A stretch of 64,000 nt of DNA from Bacteroidota bacterium. Lineage in GTDB: Bacteria > Bacteroidota > Bacteroidia > Chitinophagales > Chitinophagaceae. Where the stretch lies: positions 124,001 to 188,000 of the forward strand of contig SYIK01000011.1 in NCBI GenBank assembly GCA_005798905.1. The letters run 5' to 3'. Each line of letters starts with the position of its first letter. The first letter of the stretch is position 1. The notes beneath the pieces are model-generated. The model saw only the letters and a program-made list of their open reading frames with translations, was not told where the DNA came from and ran no database searches. Shown here piece after piece: positions 45,577 through 54,612 of this stretch. The position numbers were made by a program, and so were the translations under genes.

Positions 45577-47103
45577 TTAGGAATTAAAAAGCTTCAACGC
45601 ATTTTCAATTCTTTTGATTGTCTCTTTTTTTTCAATTAAAGCGGCAACTTGAAAAACCGGCGGTCCAAATTTACCACCAACCAACATGATACGAAGTGGC
45701 AAAAGTAAATCTCCAGTTTTTATATTATGTAGGTTAGTTAATGCTTTAAAATTTTCTTCGATGTAAGTGGCATCCCAATTAATCATTTCAGTTAATTGCA
45801 AAATCCATTCTGTAAAAAAAATATTTTTTTTATTATCCCATTTTGGTTGAATGGAAGCAATATCTAATTGTGTCGGTGTTTCAAAAAGAAAAATTGATTG
45901 CGGATAAAAATCTGTTAATAAAGTACACCTGTCTTTTACAAGTTCGATTACTTTTTCTAAAAAAGTAGAATCGTTAATTTCAAATTGTTGTGCTGAAAAA
46001 AAATCTTTCACTTTTGATTTTAATTCAATTAGCTCTAACCGTTTTATCCATTCATGATTGAACCACTTTGCTTTTTCGTAATCAAATTTTGCACCAGCTG
46101 CATGAACTCGATCGATAGAAAAATTTTGTATCAATTCTTGTTTTGAAAACAATTCTTTTTCTGTTCCATCGTTCCATCCTAAGAGCGCTAAAAAATTAAT
46201 AAACGCTTCTGGTAAAAATCCTTTTTCTTTAAATCCTTCTGTTTTTTCTGAATTGTTTTTGTCGGTCCAGTTCATTGCAAAAACTGGGAATCCATGCTTG
46301 GCTCCGTCTCTTTTACTCAGTTTTCCTACAGGTCCTAAAATCAATGGAAGATGTGCCCATTGCGGCATTGCATCAATACCAAATAAATATTTCCAAAGCA
46401 AAATATGCACAGGTGCACTTGGCAACCATTCTTCTCCGCGAAAGACATGCGATATTTTCATTAAATAATCATCAACAACAACTGCGAGATGATAGGTTGG
46501 CATTCCGTCGGCTTTCAATAAAACTTTATCATCAACAACAGAAGTATCAAAATGCACTTCGCCACGAATCATATCCTTAAAAGAAACATTTTCGTGTTTG
46601 GGCATTTTAATCCGAACAACATGGCTTCTTCCTTCTTTCAACCAAGTGTTAACTTCTTCAGTCGAACATGTAATTGAATTCTTCATTTTCATTCTAACTG
46701 AATGATCGTATTGTTGCGAATGATTGTGTGTAGTTTTAAAATCTTGTCGCATTTTTTCTAATTCTTCTTGTGTGTCAAATGCGTAATATGCAAAACCATC
46801 GCGAACTAATTGTTCGGCATATTTTTTATAAATTTCTTTTCTTTCACTTTGTCGATAAGGACCGTAATCACCACCGTGAATCGGACTTTCATCCGGTTGC
46901 AGCCCTACCCAGTTTAAACAATTAAAAATATATTCTTCTGCTTCCGGTACATAGCGAGATTGGTCGGTATCTTCAATTCTTACAATAAATTTTCCGTTGT
47001 TATGTTTTGCAAATAAATAATTAAACAAAACGGTTCTTACTCCGCCTAAATGTAAACCACCGGTGGGCGATGGTGCAAACCGAACTCTTACCGAATCATT
47101 CAT
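45577..47103 (-). CDS. gltX: Glutamate--tRNA ligase GltX
   Basis: GltX charges tRNA-Glu. The 508-residue class I synthetase has the HIGH-like motif HLGGVRT at residues 18-24 after RFAPSPTGG, and the KMSKS-like motif KLSKRDGAKHG near 263. RIEDTDQSRYVPEAE recognises the substrate. A -7 element lies only four bases before its ATG, suggesting a nearly leaderless mRNA. The mutase subunit gene follows 21 bp downstream. Confidence 0.96.
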   Translation of the reverse strand: MNDSVRVRFAPSPTGGLHLGGVRTVLFNYLFAKHNNGKFIVRIEDTDQSRYVPEAEEYIFNCLNWVGLQPDESPIHGGDYGPYRQSERKEIYKKYAEQLVRDGFAYYAFDTQEELEKMRQDFKTTHNHSQQYDHSVRMKMKNSITCSTEEVNTWLKEGRSHVVRIKMPKHENVSFKDMIRGEVHFDTSVVDDKVLLKADGMPTYHLAVVVDDYLMKISHVFRGEEWLPSAPVHILLWKYLFGIDAMPQWAHLPLILGPVGKLSKRDGAKHGFPVFAMNWTDKNNSEKTEGFKEKGFLPEAFINFLALLGWNDGTEKELFSKQELIQNFSIDRVHAAGAKFDYEKAKWFNHEWIKRLELIELKSKVKDFFSAQQFEINDSTFLEKVIELVKDRCTLLTDFYPQSIFLFETPTQLDIASIQPKWDNKKNIFFTEWILQLTEMINWDATYIEENFKALTNLHNIKTGDLLLPLRIMLVGGKFGPPVFQVAALIEKKETIKRIENALKLFNS

Positions 47104-47107
47104 ACTA

Positions 47108-47115
47108 CAAAGATA
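47108..47115 (-). promoter_or_regulatory. -7 element for gltX
   Basis: Minus-strand TATCTTTG matches TAnnTTTG and ends four bases before the gltX start codon. Confidence 0.5.
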
Positions 47116-47131
47116 TATTGCTGATTAGTGC

Positions 47132-47150
47132 TACCCAACTTCGTTGGGTA
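47132..47150. repeat. Perfect 8-bp inverted repeat between gltX and deacetylase
   Basis: TACCCAAC-TTC-GTTGGGTA is a perfect inverted repeat with a 3-base loop. Its right arm overlaps the first two bases of the -7 element of the plus-strand deacetylase gene. It may be an operator for one or both divergent genes, or an intergenic repeat unit. Confidence 0.5.
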
Positions 47151-47156
47151 TATTTG
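47149..47156 (+). promoter_or_regulatory. -7 element for the polysaccharide deacetylase gene
   Basis: TATATTTG matches TAnnTTTG and ends five bases before ATG 47162. It shows that the upstream in-frame TTG at 47144 is not the start. Confidence 0.5.
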
Positions 47157-47161
47157 TAAGT

Positions 47162-47851
47162 ATGACATTAATTGCTCCCCATTTTATTAAGTCCAACAAA
47201 AAAGCGATTTTAAATTTTTTCAAACAAGATCATTTTTTTACAAAAACGCCGTGGTGGCTAAAAAAAATATATCCAAATTGTTTATGGGATATTTACCCAA
47301 AAGAAAAAATACTTTATTTAAGTTTTGATGATGGCCCACATCCAACGATTACTCCATTTGTGTTGGAGTTGTTGAAACAATACAATGCAAAAGCAAGTTT
47401 TTTTTGCATTGGAGAAAATGTAAATAAATATCCTCAAATTTTTAATCAAGTAATTACAGGCGGACATGCTATAGGAAACCACACACAAAATCATGTTAAT
47501 GGATGGGAAACAACAGATGAAGCATATCTTCAAAATATTTTAGAGGCTCAAAAAACAATTGATTCCAAATTATTTCGACCACCTTATGGAAGGATGAAAT
47601 GGTCGCAAATTCGGCTTTTGAATAAAAAAATAAAAGGAATTAAAATTGTGATGTGGAATATTCTTGCAGGTGATTGGATAGAAGAATTGACTCCGGAAAA
47701 ATGCTTTGAAAACATTAAATCAAAAATAACAGACGGAGATATTATTGTTCTTCACGACAGTGAAAAAGCATTTCCGCGCATGAGTTATGTGCTTCCAAAA
47801 TTGCTTAAATATTTTACTGAAAAAGGATATTGTTTTAAAGTAATTCATTAA
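47162..47851 (+). CDS. Polysaccharide deacetylase family protein (NodB-like)
   Basis: A 229-residue carbohydrate esterase family 4 type enzyme. The catalytic SFDDGPHP is at 55-61 (D56, D57), the metal-binding H107 and H111 lie in NHTQNH, the RPPYG motif is near 141, and ends with IVLHDSEKAF (second catalytic His). It would remove N- or O-acetyl groups from a cell-wall or exopolysaccharide amino sugar. There is no clear cleavable signal peptide. Start at ATG 47162, right after the -7 element. Confidence 0.9.
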   Translation: MTLIAPHFIKSNKKAILNFFKQDHFFTKTPWWLKKIYPNCLWDIYPKEKILYLSFDDGPHPTITPFVLELLKQYNAKASFFCIGENVNKYPQIFNQVITGGHAIGNHTQNHVNGWETTDEAYLQNILEAQKTIDSKLFRPPYGRMKWSQIRLLNKKIKGIKIVMWNILAGDWIEELTPEKCFENIKSKITDGDIIVLHDSEKAFPRMSYVLPKLLKYFTEKGYCFKVIH

Positions 47852-47870
47852 TGAAATTGAAAAAGAATAA

Positions 47871-47903
47871 AAAAAGGACTTGAGTTTTTGTTCAAGTCCT
47901 TTG
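47871..47903. terminator. Bidirectional intrinsic terminator
   Basis: AAAGGACTTGA (47873-47883) and TCAAGTCCTTT (47892-47902) form a perfect 11-bp stem with an 8-nt loop, flanked by A-rich and T-rich ends. It serves the convergent deacetylase and lipoprotein genes. Confidence 0.85.
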
Positions 47904-47947
47904 TAAAAATCCATTCCCAAAGAAAATAGGTTTAAGGCTTTACTATC

Positions 47948-48871
47948 TTACGGTAGCGTTATTTCGTGCGAAATTCCGTTTATTGTCATAATTGCTTTGT
48001 TGTCGCAATCTCCGTGGCCAAAATTTATTACTGCAATCCAAGGAGAAGTAGTGGAAAGATTTTGACGAACAATTTTTATTTTACCTTTTACAAGCCACTT
48101 ACAAGTAAACTTTTTAATCAATGGTTCAATAATTTCTGAGCGCCAAGTAAAAATTAAATTCTCTCTTTTTACTTTACCATTTGCGCTTCCTTCAATTTTA
48201 TAAACATCATCAATTGGGAAGTATGGTGTTCCAAGTCCTTCAATTTGTGTTATATATTTTACACTATTCCATTCGGTATAGTTGCCATTTGGTTTTGTAA
48301 GTTTTGCACCTTCAACTACATTTTTAAATCTGTGAACATTAGACGTGCTAATATTGGTAACAACGTGTGTTCCTTCTACTCTAACGCTATCAATTTTATG
48401 ATTAACGAAAGTAGTTGTTGCTTTAGCACCTGGAACTACTAAACGATTGGTATATACCGTAACAATTTTACCAGAGCGCAATCTACCATCGCGTCCACGG
48501 CAACCCGTTCCAAAATCGACAACAATTTTTACAGGGAATGGGGAAGGTGGGTTAAGGCGTGTAACGGTTACAACAAAACAATGAAGAGAATCGCCGCGAG
48601 CTGTTGTATTACTTGAGCCTGTTGAGCTATTTGCTTGCCCAAATACGCCAACTCCAGCCATGCCAACTTCATCATCAGCTCCCATCACATTGTCAAACAC
48701 ATCGTTAAAAATTACTTCCGATTCAGCATCAGCTTCCGAAGTTGATTTAGAAGCAAATTCTTCTTCCTGCGTTGTATTGTTGCTTACTTCTTTTTTACAA
48801 GAGGTAAATAACAAAGCGGAAAAGAATAAAAAGATAAACAATAATCGAGTAAGGTTTGATAGCGTTTTCAT
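47948..48871 (-). CDS. Predicted lipoprotein, family not recognised
   Basis: A 307-residue exported lipoprotein with lipobox LFTSC (Cys about residue 25), followed by KKEVSNN and an acidic linker of Glu/Ser/Asp. The rest is beta-rich: KIVVDFGTGCRGRDGRLRSGKIVTVYTN, then repeated strands such as KIKIVRQNLSTTSPWIAVINFGHGDCDNKAIMTING. Four cysteines occur in the mature part. The FGTGCRGRDGR and FGHGDCDNKA segments look like two copies of one motif. No function can be given. Start at ATG 48871; an upstream TTG is possible but not needed. Confidence 0.65.
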   Translation of the reverse strand: MKTLSNLTRLLFIFLFFSALLFTSCKKEVSNNTTQEEEFASKSTSEADAESEVIFNDVFDNVMGADDEVGMAGVGVFGQANSSTGSSNTTARGDSLHCFVVTVTRLNPPSPFPVKIVVDFGTGCRGRDGRLRSGKIVTVYTNRLVVPGAKATTTFVNHKIDSVRVEGTHVVTNISTSNVHRFKNVVEGAKLTKPNGNYTEWNSVKYITQIEGLGTPYFPIDDVYKIEGSANGKVKRENLIFTWRSEIIEPLIKKFTCKWLVKGKIKIVRQNLSTTSPWIAVINFGHGDCDNKAIMTINGISHEITLP

Positions 48872-48978
48872 AATCAATCAATATTTTTGTGAAATAAAAA
48901 ATTTTACACCTCTGAGATGTCAAATCTATGCAATAGTTTAATTCATTAATATTTTTTAATTTTTACATTTTTCAGGTT

Positions 48979-49743
48979 ATGTTTATCGACACTCATTGCC
49001 ACCTTTATTTGGATGAATTTTTACCTGATAGTACAGCAATGATTTTGCGAGCGGAAAAGGAAGGAATTACTTCTTTTCTAATGCCAGCAATTGACAGTAC
49101 GACTTATGAAAAAATGGTGAAATTTGAAGCATCTTTTCCAAAAAAATGTGAGGTAATGATTGGACTTCATCCTTGTTCAGTTAAGAATGATTTTGAAAAA
49201 GAATTATTATTTGTGGAGCAACAACTTGCCAAAAGAAAATTTATTGCAGTGGGCGAAATCGGCCTTGATTTTTACTGGGATAAAACTTTTTCTACGCAGC
49301 AATACGAAGCATTCAATCGACAAATAAATTGGGCAATTACTTTCGATTTACCAATTGTAATCCATTCTCGAAATTCAATTGATGAATGTATTGCCGTTGT
49401 TGAAAAAAATCAAAAAGGAAATTTGCGTGGCGTATTTCATTGTTTTTCCGGAACGGTGCAGCAAGCGCAGCAAATTATAGATCTTGGTTTTTATTTAGGA
49501 ATCGGAGGGGTGTTGACTTTTAAAAATTCGGGATTAGATAAAGTAATGGAATCGATTGATTTGAAAAATATTGTTTTAGAAACCGATGCGCCCTATTTGG
49601 CTCCGGTGCCTTTTCGTGGCAAGCGGAATGAAAGTAGTTATTTGAAATATGTTGCAGAAAAATTGAGTAAAAGTAAAAATGTATCTATAGGTCAGGTAGG
49701 AGAGATAACTACTGCAAATGCCAAAAAAATATTCAGAATTTGA
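48979..49743 (+). CDS. TatD family metal-dependent hydrolase/DNase
   Basis: A 254-residue TIM-barrel hydrolase. The first metal ligands are in FIDTHCHLYLDEF (H6, H8), then VGEIGLDFYWD (Glu), VIHSRNS (His), GVFHCFSGT (His) and VLETDAPYLAPVPFRGKRNE (Asp). TatD proteins have 3'-5' exonuclease activity and may act in DNA repair or tRNA quality control. Length is typical. Single gene, followed by the PUL control region. Confidence 0.93.
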   Translation: MFIDTHCHLYLDEFLPDSTAMILRAEKEGITSFLMPAIDSTTYEKMVKFEASFPKKCEVMIGLHPCSVKNDFEKELLFVEQQLAKRKFIAVGEIGLDFYWDKTFSTQQYEAFNRQINWAITFDLPIVIHSRNSIDECIAVVEKNQKGNLRGVFHCFSGTVQQAQQIIDLGFYLGIGGVLTFKNSGLDKVMESIDLKNIVLETDAPYLAPVPFRGKRNESSYLKYVAEKLSKSKNVSIGQVGEITTANAKKIFRI

Positions 49744-49756
49744 TGTTTTGTATAAA

Positions 49757-49877
49757 TATCAACAGATAGTTGATAACAAATTTAACCTCTCAGTTTATTT
49801 TTTTATAAGTTTCTTAAACTTGTTTTTTAAAGTTCCTATATCGAAAAATAATATTTTTGAGATATGATTAATATCAT
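49757..49877 (+). promoter_or_regulatory. Palindromes upstream of susC
   Basis: The 219-bp gap before susC holds TATCAAC-AGATA-GTTGATA (49757-49775, perfect 7-bp arms) and ATGAT-TAAT-ATCAT (49864-49877). Between them is an imperfect AAAAATA/TATTTTT repeat. A TATTTTG -7-like element lies further down, near 49921. These are candidate operators for the PUL. No regulator gene sits beside it. Confidence 0.4.
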
Positions 49878-49962
49878 AACATTTATAAACTATCAATTCA
49901 TTACATTGCGCGATATTTTGTCATGTAAGTATCTTTTTTTTATTTAAACACAAATTTATGTT

Positions 49963-52900
49963 ATGAGAAAAATGAAATTTATTGGAGAGCATACACCTCC
50001 TTTTAATCATTGTTTGTTGCAAGTGAACAACATTAAGAGCATATTCATGCTGTTTATGTTATTCCTTTCTTTGCAAGCTTCAGCTGCTGACAAGCCTGTA
50101 TGGGCTATCAATTCGAGCAGTTTTGAGATTAATGATGTAAGGGCGTTAACAGGTTTGGTAATTTCCGAAACAGGTGGACCAATTGTGGGTGCAAGCATCC
50201 AAGTTAAGGGTCAAAACCTCGGAACTACAACTGATGCAAGCGGTAAGTTTTCAATTGAAGTTTCCGAAAAAACAATTCTTGTAGTTTCTCACATTGGTTA
50301 CGAATCTCAAGAAGTAGTAGTAGGTGACCAAACAAGTATTATTGTAAAACTAGTACGTAGTGCATCGGAAATGGATCAAGTTGTTGTAGTTGGGTATGGT
50401 ACACAAAAGAAAAGGGATTTGACAGGATCTATTTCTTCTCTATCATCAAAAGATCTTGAAAACAGACCTGCTACTCAGTTTGGATATGCTATTGAGGGAA
50501 AGGCTGCGGGAGTACAAATTATTCGTTCTTCTGGTCAACCTCAAGCAGGATTTTCAATTCGCGTTCGCGGAACTTCTTCAATTACTGCGGGTAGTGATCC
50601 ATTATATATTGTAGATGGAGTACCTACAGAAAATATAAACGATATCAACCCAGCTGATATTGATAACATAACCATATTAAAAGATGCATCTTCAGCAGCA
50701 ATTTATGGTAATCGAGGATCCAATGGAGTTGTATTGATTACCACAAAAAGGGGAAAAAACCAAAAAGTAAAAATTGGATTCAATACTTCAATAACATCAA
50801 GTCAAGCATGGAAAAAACTTGATGTACTTAATAGCGCTCAGTTTAAGGAATTAGCGACTGATTTGGGAGCCACTACAGATTGGAACAAGTACAATGCTAA
50901 TACTAACTGGCAGGATGAAACTTTTAGAAATGCACTTTCTCAAAGCTATTCATTATCTGCTACTGGAGGGAACTCAAATACCTCTTACTATTTATCAGGT
51001 GCTTATGTCAACCAAAATGGTATCATTATAAATAATAATTTAAAAAGAGCAACACTTAAAGCAAATATTGATCATCAGGTTACTTCATTTTTAAAAGTAG
51101 GTGCTAGTCTTGCTTACGCAAATTGGAAAGACAGAGATGTTCCTGAAAATCATCGCAATGGTGTAATTGCCAGATTGGTTACTACTGCTCCCATCATTGG
51201 TATTCGCGATATAGATGATCCAAAACAATATGCAAGAAGTCCTTTCATTAATGATTTAGAAAATCCTGTATCAACTGTATACCAGCCTGAACATCTTTTC
51301 GTAAACAATCGCCTAAGCGGTAATTTGTATGTAGAGGCAACCATTAACAAAGATTTGAAATTTAAATCACTATTTGGTTTTGAAAACTCTGATGGGATAT
51401 TCACTTCATTTCAAGATACTATTCAAACTAGATATGGAAGAACGATGCATGGTTTGGCTACTGAAAATAAATACAATTTGAAAAATTGGATTTCGGAAAA
51501 CACATTTAATTTCACAAAGCAATTTGATGGTCATAATCTTTCTGCTTTAGGAGGTTTTGTGATTTCTCGTCAAAATACCGACAACCTTTACAGAAACTCT
51601 GTAGACTTTAGAAATGCGGTTGGAGGTGATCAATCTGTAGAAGGAGGTTCTGTTAAGTCAACTCCAGTACCTGAAAAAACACAAATTTCTAGTGTTTCTG
51701 CTATTGCAAGGGTGAATTATAACTACAAAAATAAATATTACTTGACCACCAATTTCCGCCAGGATGGTTCTGGTAGATTTGCGCCTGGAAACAAGTGGGG
51801 TAGTTTCCCTTCATTTTCTGCTGGTTGGAGAATTTCTGAAGAAGATTTCTTTAATAAAACAAATTCTAGTATTTCCGAATTTAAACTTCGTGCAGGATGG
51901 GGAATTGTTGGTAATGATGCTGTTCCTGCAAATGCTCGGTTTGGAATTGTTGATACAACTGGTCCAAAATATTTAATTGGCGGGGTTGTTCATACTGCTT
52001 ATGTGCCACGTTCGCTTGAAAATGTAGACTTAACTTGGGAAAAAACAAAACAAGTAGATATTGGTTTTGATTTAGGATTGTTCAAAAACAAGTTGATGAT
52101 TACGGCTGACTACTATAAGAAAACAACAAGCGATATGTTATTGGCTGTTCCAATTCCAACATCTACAGGATTTTCAAGTGCTTGGCAAAATGCTGGTACA
52201 CTTGAAAATAAAGGGTTTGAATTTTCATTTAGTTCAAAAAATATTGAAAAATCAGATTTACGTTGGAACAGTGAGTTCAATATTTCATTTAACAAAAACA
52301 AAGTGTTGGATATTGTAGGAACACAGTTGGTTGTGGGTACAATAAATCCAGCCGGGTCGAATTATAATACTGCAATTGTTAAAGCAGGACAACCGTTAGG
52401 TAGCTTCTATGGAAAAATTTCACAAGGTGTAGATCCCGCGACTGGAGATATTATTTTCATGAAGAATCAGGCAGGTACATCTGATAGCGTTGGAATTATT
52501 GGAAATGCAAATCCAAAATTCACGTACGGGTTCAGCAATTCAATTTCTTATAAAAATTTTAGTGTAGACGTCTTCTTTCAGGGTGTAAGTGGGAATGATA
52601 TTATGAACGCTACTAAGCTCTTAGGAGAGTCTATGGCTCTTGTAATGAATCAAAGTTCGGAAGTAGTAAGAAGATGGAAGCGAGCTGGAGATATTACTGA
52701 TATTCCTCGTGCTAATCCTGGAAGTTGGAGGAATTCACTGCCTTCAACAAGGTATGTAGAGAAAGGGTCTTACTTACGTCTTAAATCATTGACGGTAGGG
52801 TATCGTTTACAAGATGATGTTGCTAAAAAATGGAAGATGAATCGCTGCTTTGTTTATATCACAGCAGAAAATCTGTTTACTTTTACTAAATACACTGGTT

Positions 52901-53031
52901 TCGATCCAGAATTGAGTGCATTCAGTGGTAAATCAAACAGTACGACAAATCAAAATGCTGCTCCTGGCGTTGATTGGGGTACTTATCCTCAATCAAGAGA
53001 ATTTGTTTTTGGTGTAAATATTTCCTTCTAA
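49963..53031 (+). CDS. SusC/RagA-family TonB-linked outer-membrane transporter
   Basis: A 1022-residue outer-membrane importer. A long N-terminal region contains the signal segment (about 24-42). A carboxypeptidase-regulatory-like domain follows at 61-131 (GLVISETGGPIVGASIQVKG). The plug begins with DQVVVVGYGTQKKRDLTGSIS at 138-158 and has YIVDGVPTENINDINPADIDNITILKDASSAAIYGNRGSNGVVLITTK. The barrel ends in FVFGVNISF. It would import oligosaccharides bound by the SusD partner, driven by TonB. First gene of a five-gene PUL with GH20 at its end, so the cargo probably contains N-acetylhexosamine. Confidence 0.95.
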   Translation: MRKMKFIGEHTPPFNHCLLQVNNIKSIFMLFMLFLSLQASAADKPVWAINSSSFEINDVRALTGLVISETGGPIVGASIQVKGQNLGTTTDASGKFSIEVSEKTILVVSHIGYESQEVVVGDQTSIIVKLVRSASEMDQVVVVGYGTQKKRDLTGSISSLSSKDLENRPATQFGYAIEGKAAGVQIIRSSGQPQAGFSIRVRGTSSITAGSDPLYIVDGVPTENINDINPADIDNITILKDASSAAIYGNRGSNGVVLITTKRGKNQKVKIGFNTSITSSQAWKKLDVLNSAQFKELATDLGATTDWNKYNANTNWQDETFRNALSQSYSLSATGGNSNTSYYLSGAYVNQNGIIINNNLKRATLKANIDHQVTSFLKVGASLAYANWKDRDVPENHRNGVIARLVTTAPIIGIRDIDDPKQYARSPFINDLENPVSTVYQPEHLFVNNRLSGNLYVEATINKDLKFKSLFGFENSDGIFTSFQDTIQTRYGRTMHGLATENKYNLKNWISENTFNFTKQFDGHNLSALGGFVISRQNTDNLYRNSVDFRNAVGGDQSVEGGSVKSTPVPEKTQISSVSAIARVNYNYKNKYYLTTNFRQDGSGRFAPGNKWGSFPSFSAGWRISEEDFFNKTNSSISEFKLRAGWGIVGNDAVPANARFGIVDTTGPKYLIGGVVHTAYVPRSLENVDLTWEKTKQVDIGFDLGLFKNKLMITADYYKKTTSDMLLAVPIPTSTGFSSAWQNAGTLENKGFEFSFSSKNIEKSDLRWNSEFNISFNKNKVLDIVGTQLVVGTINPAGSNYNTAIVKAGQPLGSFYGKISQGVDPATGDIIFMKNQAGTSDSVGIIGNANPKFTYGFSNSISYKNFSVDVFFQGVSGNDIMNATKLLGESMALVMNQSSEVVRRWKRAGDITDIPRANPGSWRNSLPSTRYVEKGSYLRLKSLTVGYRLQDDVAKKWKMNRCFVYITAENLFTFTKYTGFDPELSAFSGKSNSTTNQNAAPGVDWGTYPQSREFVFGVNISF

Positions 53032-53049
53032 ATTAATAAAAACGTAATC

Positions 53050-54603
53050 ATGAAAAAATATTCAATTAAATTACTAACAGTGGTATTGATAGGGTTGGTA
53101 CCATTTGTATCGTGCAAGAAGTTTCTTGACGACAAACCTGTAACATCTCTTACAACAGGTAATGCGTTCAGCACTGCAAGAGATATTGAAAATGCATTAG
53201 CAGGATGCTACAACATCTTTTATGCAACGGATTATTATCAATGGGAGAATGTAATGCTAAGCGATGTTCGTTCAGACAATGCATATCCTGGAGGTGGCAA
53301 CGAAGAAACTTTCTTCGATTATGACAGATTTATTTTGCCTTCAAGTAACACACATAGTTATGCTCATTGGAAAGCATTGTATAATGGAATAGCGCGTTGC
53401 AATGTCTTGTTAAATAAAATTGAGGAAATCAGCGATCCAGCATTAACAGCTGAACGGAAGACACAAATAATCGGAGAAGCAAGCTTTCTGCGAGCATTTC
53501 ATTATTACCATTTAGTGAAACTTTATGGCGGAGTGCCTTTGGAATTGGAATCAAATACTGCTGACCCAGGCAAAACGCGTAAAGCACGGGCTTCAGAAAA
53601 AGAGGTTTATGATCAAATTGTACGTGATTTAGAAAAGGCTGCAACGAATTTGCCGAATCAGTATAGTGGAGCATCTGGTTCTTCTACTGCCAACATACCT
53701 TCTGTAAATAAATCTCGTGCAACCAAAGGAGCAGCTAATGCAATGCTTGCAAAAGCATGGGCACAAAGAAGTGATCGCGATTATAGCAAGGTACTTCAAT
53801 ATTGTAATGCTGTAATTAGCAGTCCAGCAGGCTATTCACTTTTATCTAGCTATGCACAAGTTTTTGATGGCAATCACGATTACAACGCTGAGTCGATTTT
53901 GGTAATTCCCTATGAAGAGGGAAACTGGGATGCATCTTGTTGGGGTGTACAATTGTATTTAGCTCCTGAAGATGGTTGGCAGAAATATTGTGTTCCTTCA
54001 AAAGACTTAGTTGCTGCATATGATGCAGCAGGAGATAATGTAAGAAAGGGTGTTAATATTTTATTTTTAACAAGAGATGCTAACGGAGACCCTATAAGTT
54101 GGGCTGATGAAAACTGGAATCCGTGTCAAAATATAAATACGCCAACTCCTTTCAATAATAAACAATCTCATCCTGCAGGATGGGCAAGTGGAGATGACTT
54201 TTATTTATTAAGATTGGCTGATATCATTTTGTTGAAAGCTGAAGCGCAAAACGAAACTGGCGATTTTGCAGGTGCTGCAGCTACATTAAATACCATAAGA
54301 ACACGTGTTGGGCTTTCCAATATTACTGCAGCTTCGCAAACACAAATGCGAACTTCTATTTTATTGGAAAGACGTTTGGAGCTTGCTTTTGAGGCTCAAC
54401 GTTGGGATGATTTGGTTAGAGCTGGTGTAGCAACTCAAGTAATGCGAGGTCTTCAGGAGTATACTTTTTCTTGTCCAAATGGAGTGCAAAGCGCTCCTGT
54501 AAGAATGGACTACACTCAGTGTACACAACAGCGTTGGATAATGCCAATACCTTTGGTTGAAATGAACAATAATCCAAATTTAGTTCAAAATCCGGGGTAT
54601 TAA
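53050..54603 (+). CDS. SusD/RagB-family surface glycan-binding lipoprotein
   Basis: A 517-residue lipoprotein with lipobox FVSC (C22) followed by KKFLDDKPV, the typical SusD opening. Helical TPR-like parts are present (FLRAFHYYHLVKLYGGVPLELE, TKGAANAMLAKAWAQ). The C-terminal RIRTRVGL-type segment (TIRTRVGLSNI), LLERRLELAFEAQRWDDLVRAG and RWIMPIPLVEMNNNPNLVQNPGY are hallmarks of RagB/SusD. It lies 18 bp after susC and forms the lid over that transporter. Confidence 0.95.
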   Translation: MKKYSIKLLTVVLIGLVPFVSCKKFLDDKPVTSLTTGNAFSTARDIENALAGCYNIFYATDYYQWENVMLSDVRSDNAYPGGGNEETFFDYDRFILPSSNTHSYAHWKALYNGIARCNVLLNKIEEISDPALTAERKTQIIGEASFLRAFHYYHLVKLYGGVPLELESNTADPGKTRKARASEKEVYDQIVRDLEKAATNLPNQYSGASGSSTANIPSVNKSRATKGAANAMLAKAWAQRSDRDYSKVLQYCNAVISSPAGYSLLSSYAQVFDGNHDYNAESILVIPYEEGNWDASCWGVQLYLAPEDGWQKYCVPSKDLVAAYDAAGDNVRKGVNILFLTRDANGDPISWADENWNPCQNINTPTPFNNKQSHPAGWASGDDFYLLRLADIILLKAEAQNETGDFAGAAATLNTIRTRVGLSNITAASQTQMRTSILLERRLELAFEAQRWDDLVRAGVATQVMRGLQEYTFSCPNGVQSAPVRMDYTQCTQQRWIMPIPLVEMNNNPNLVQNPGY

Positions 54604-54612
54604 TCGAAAATA

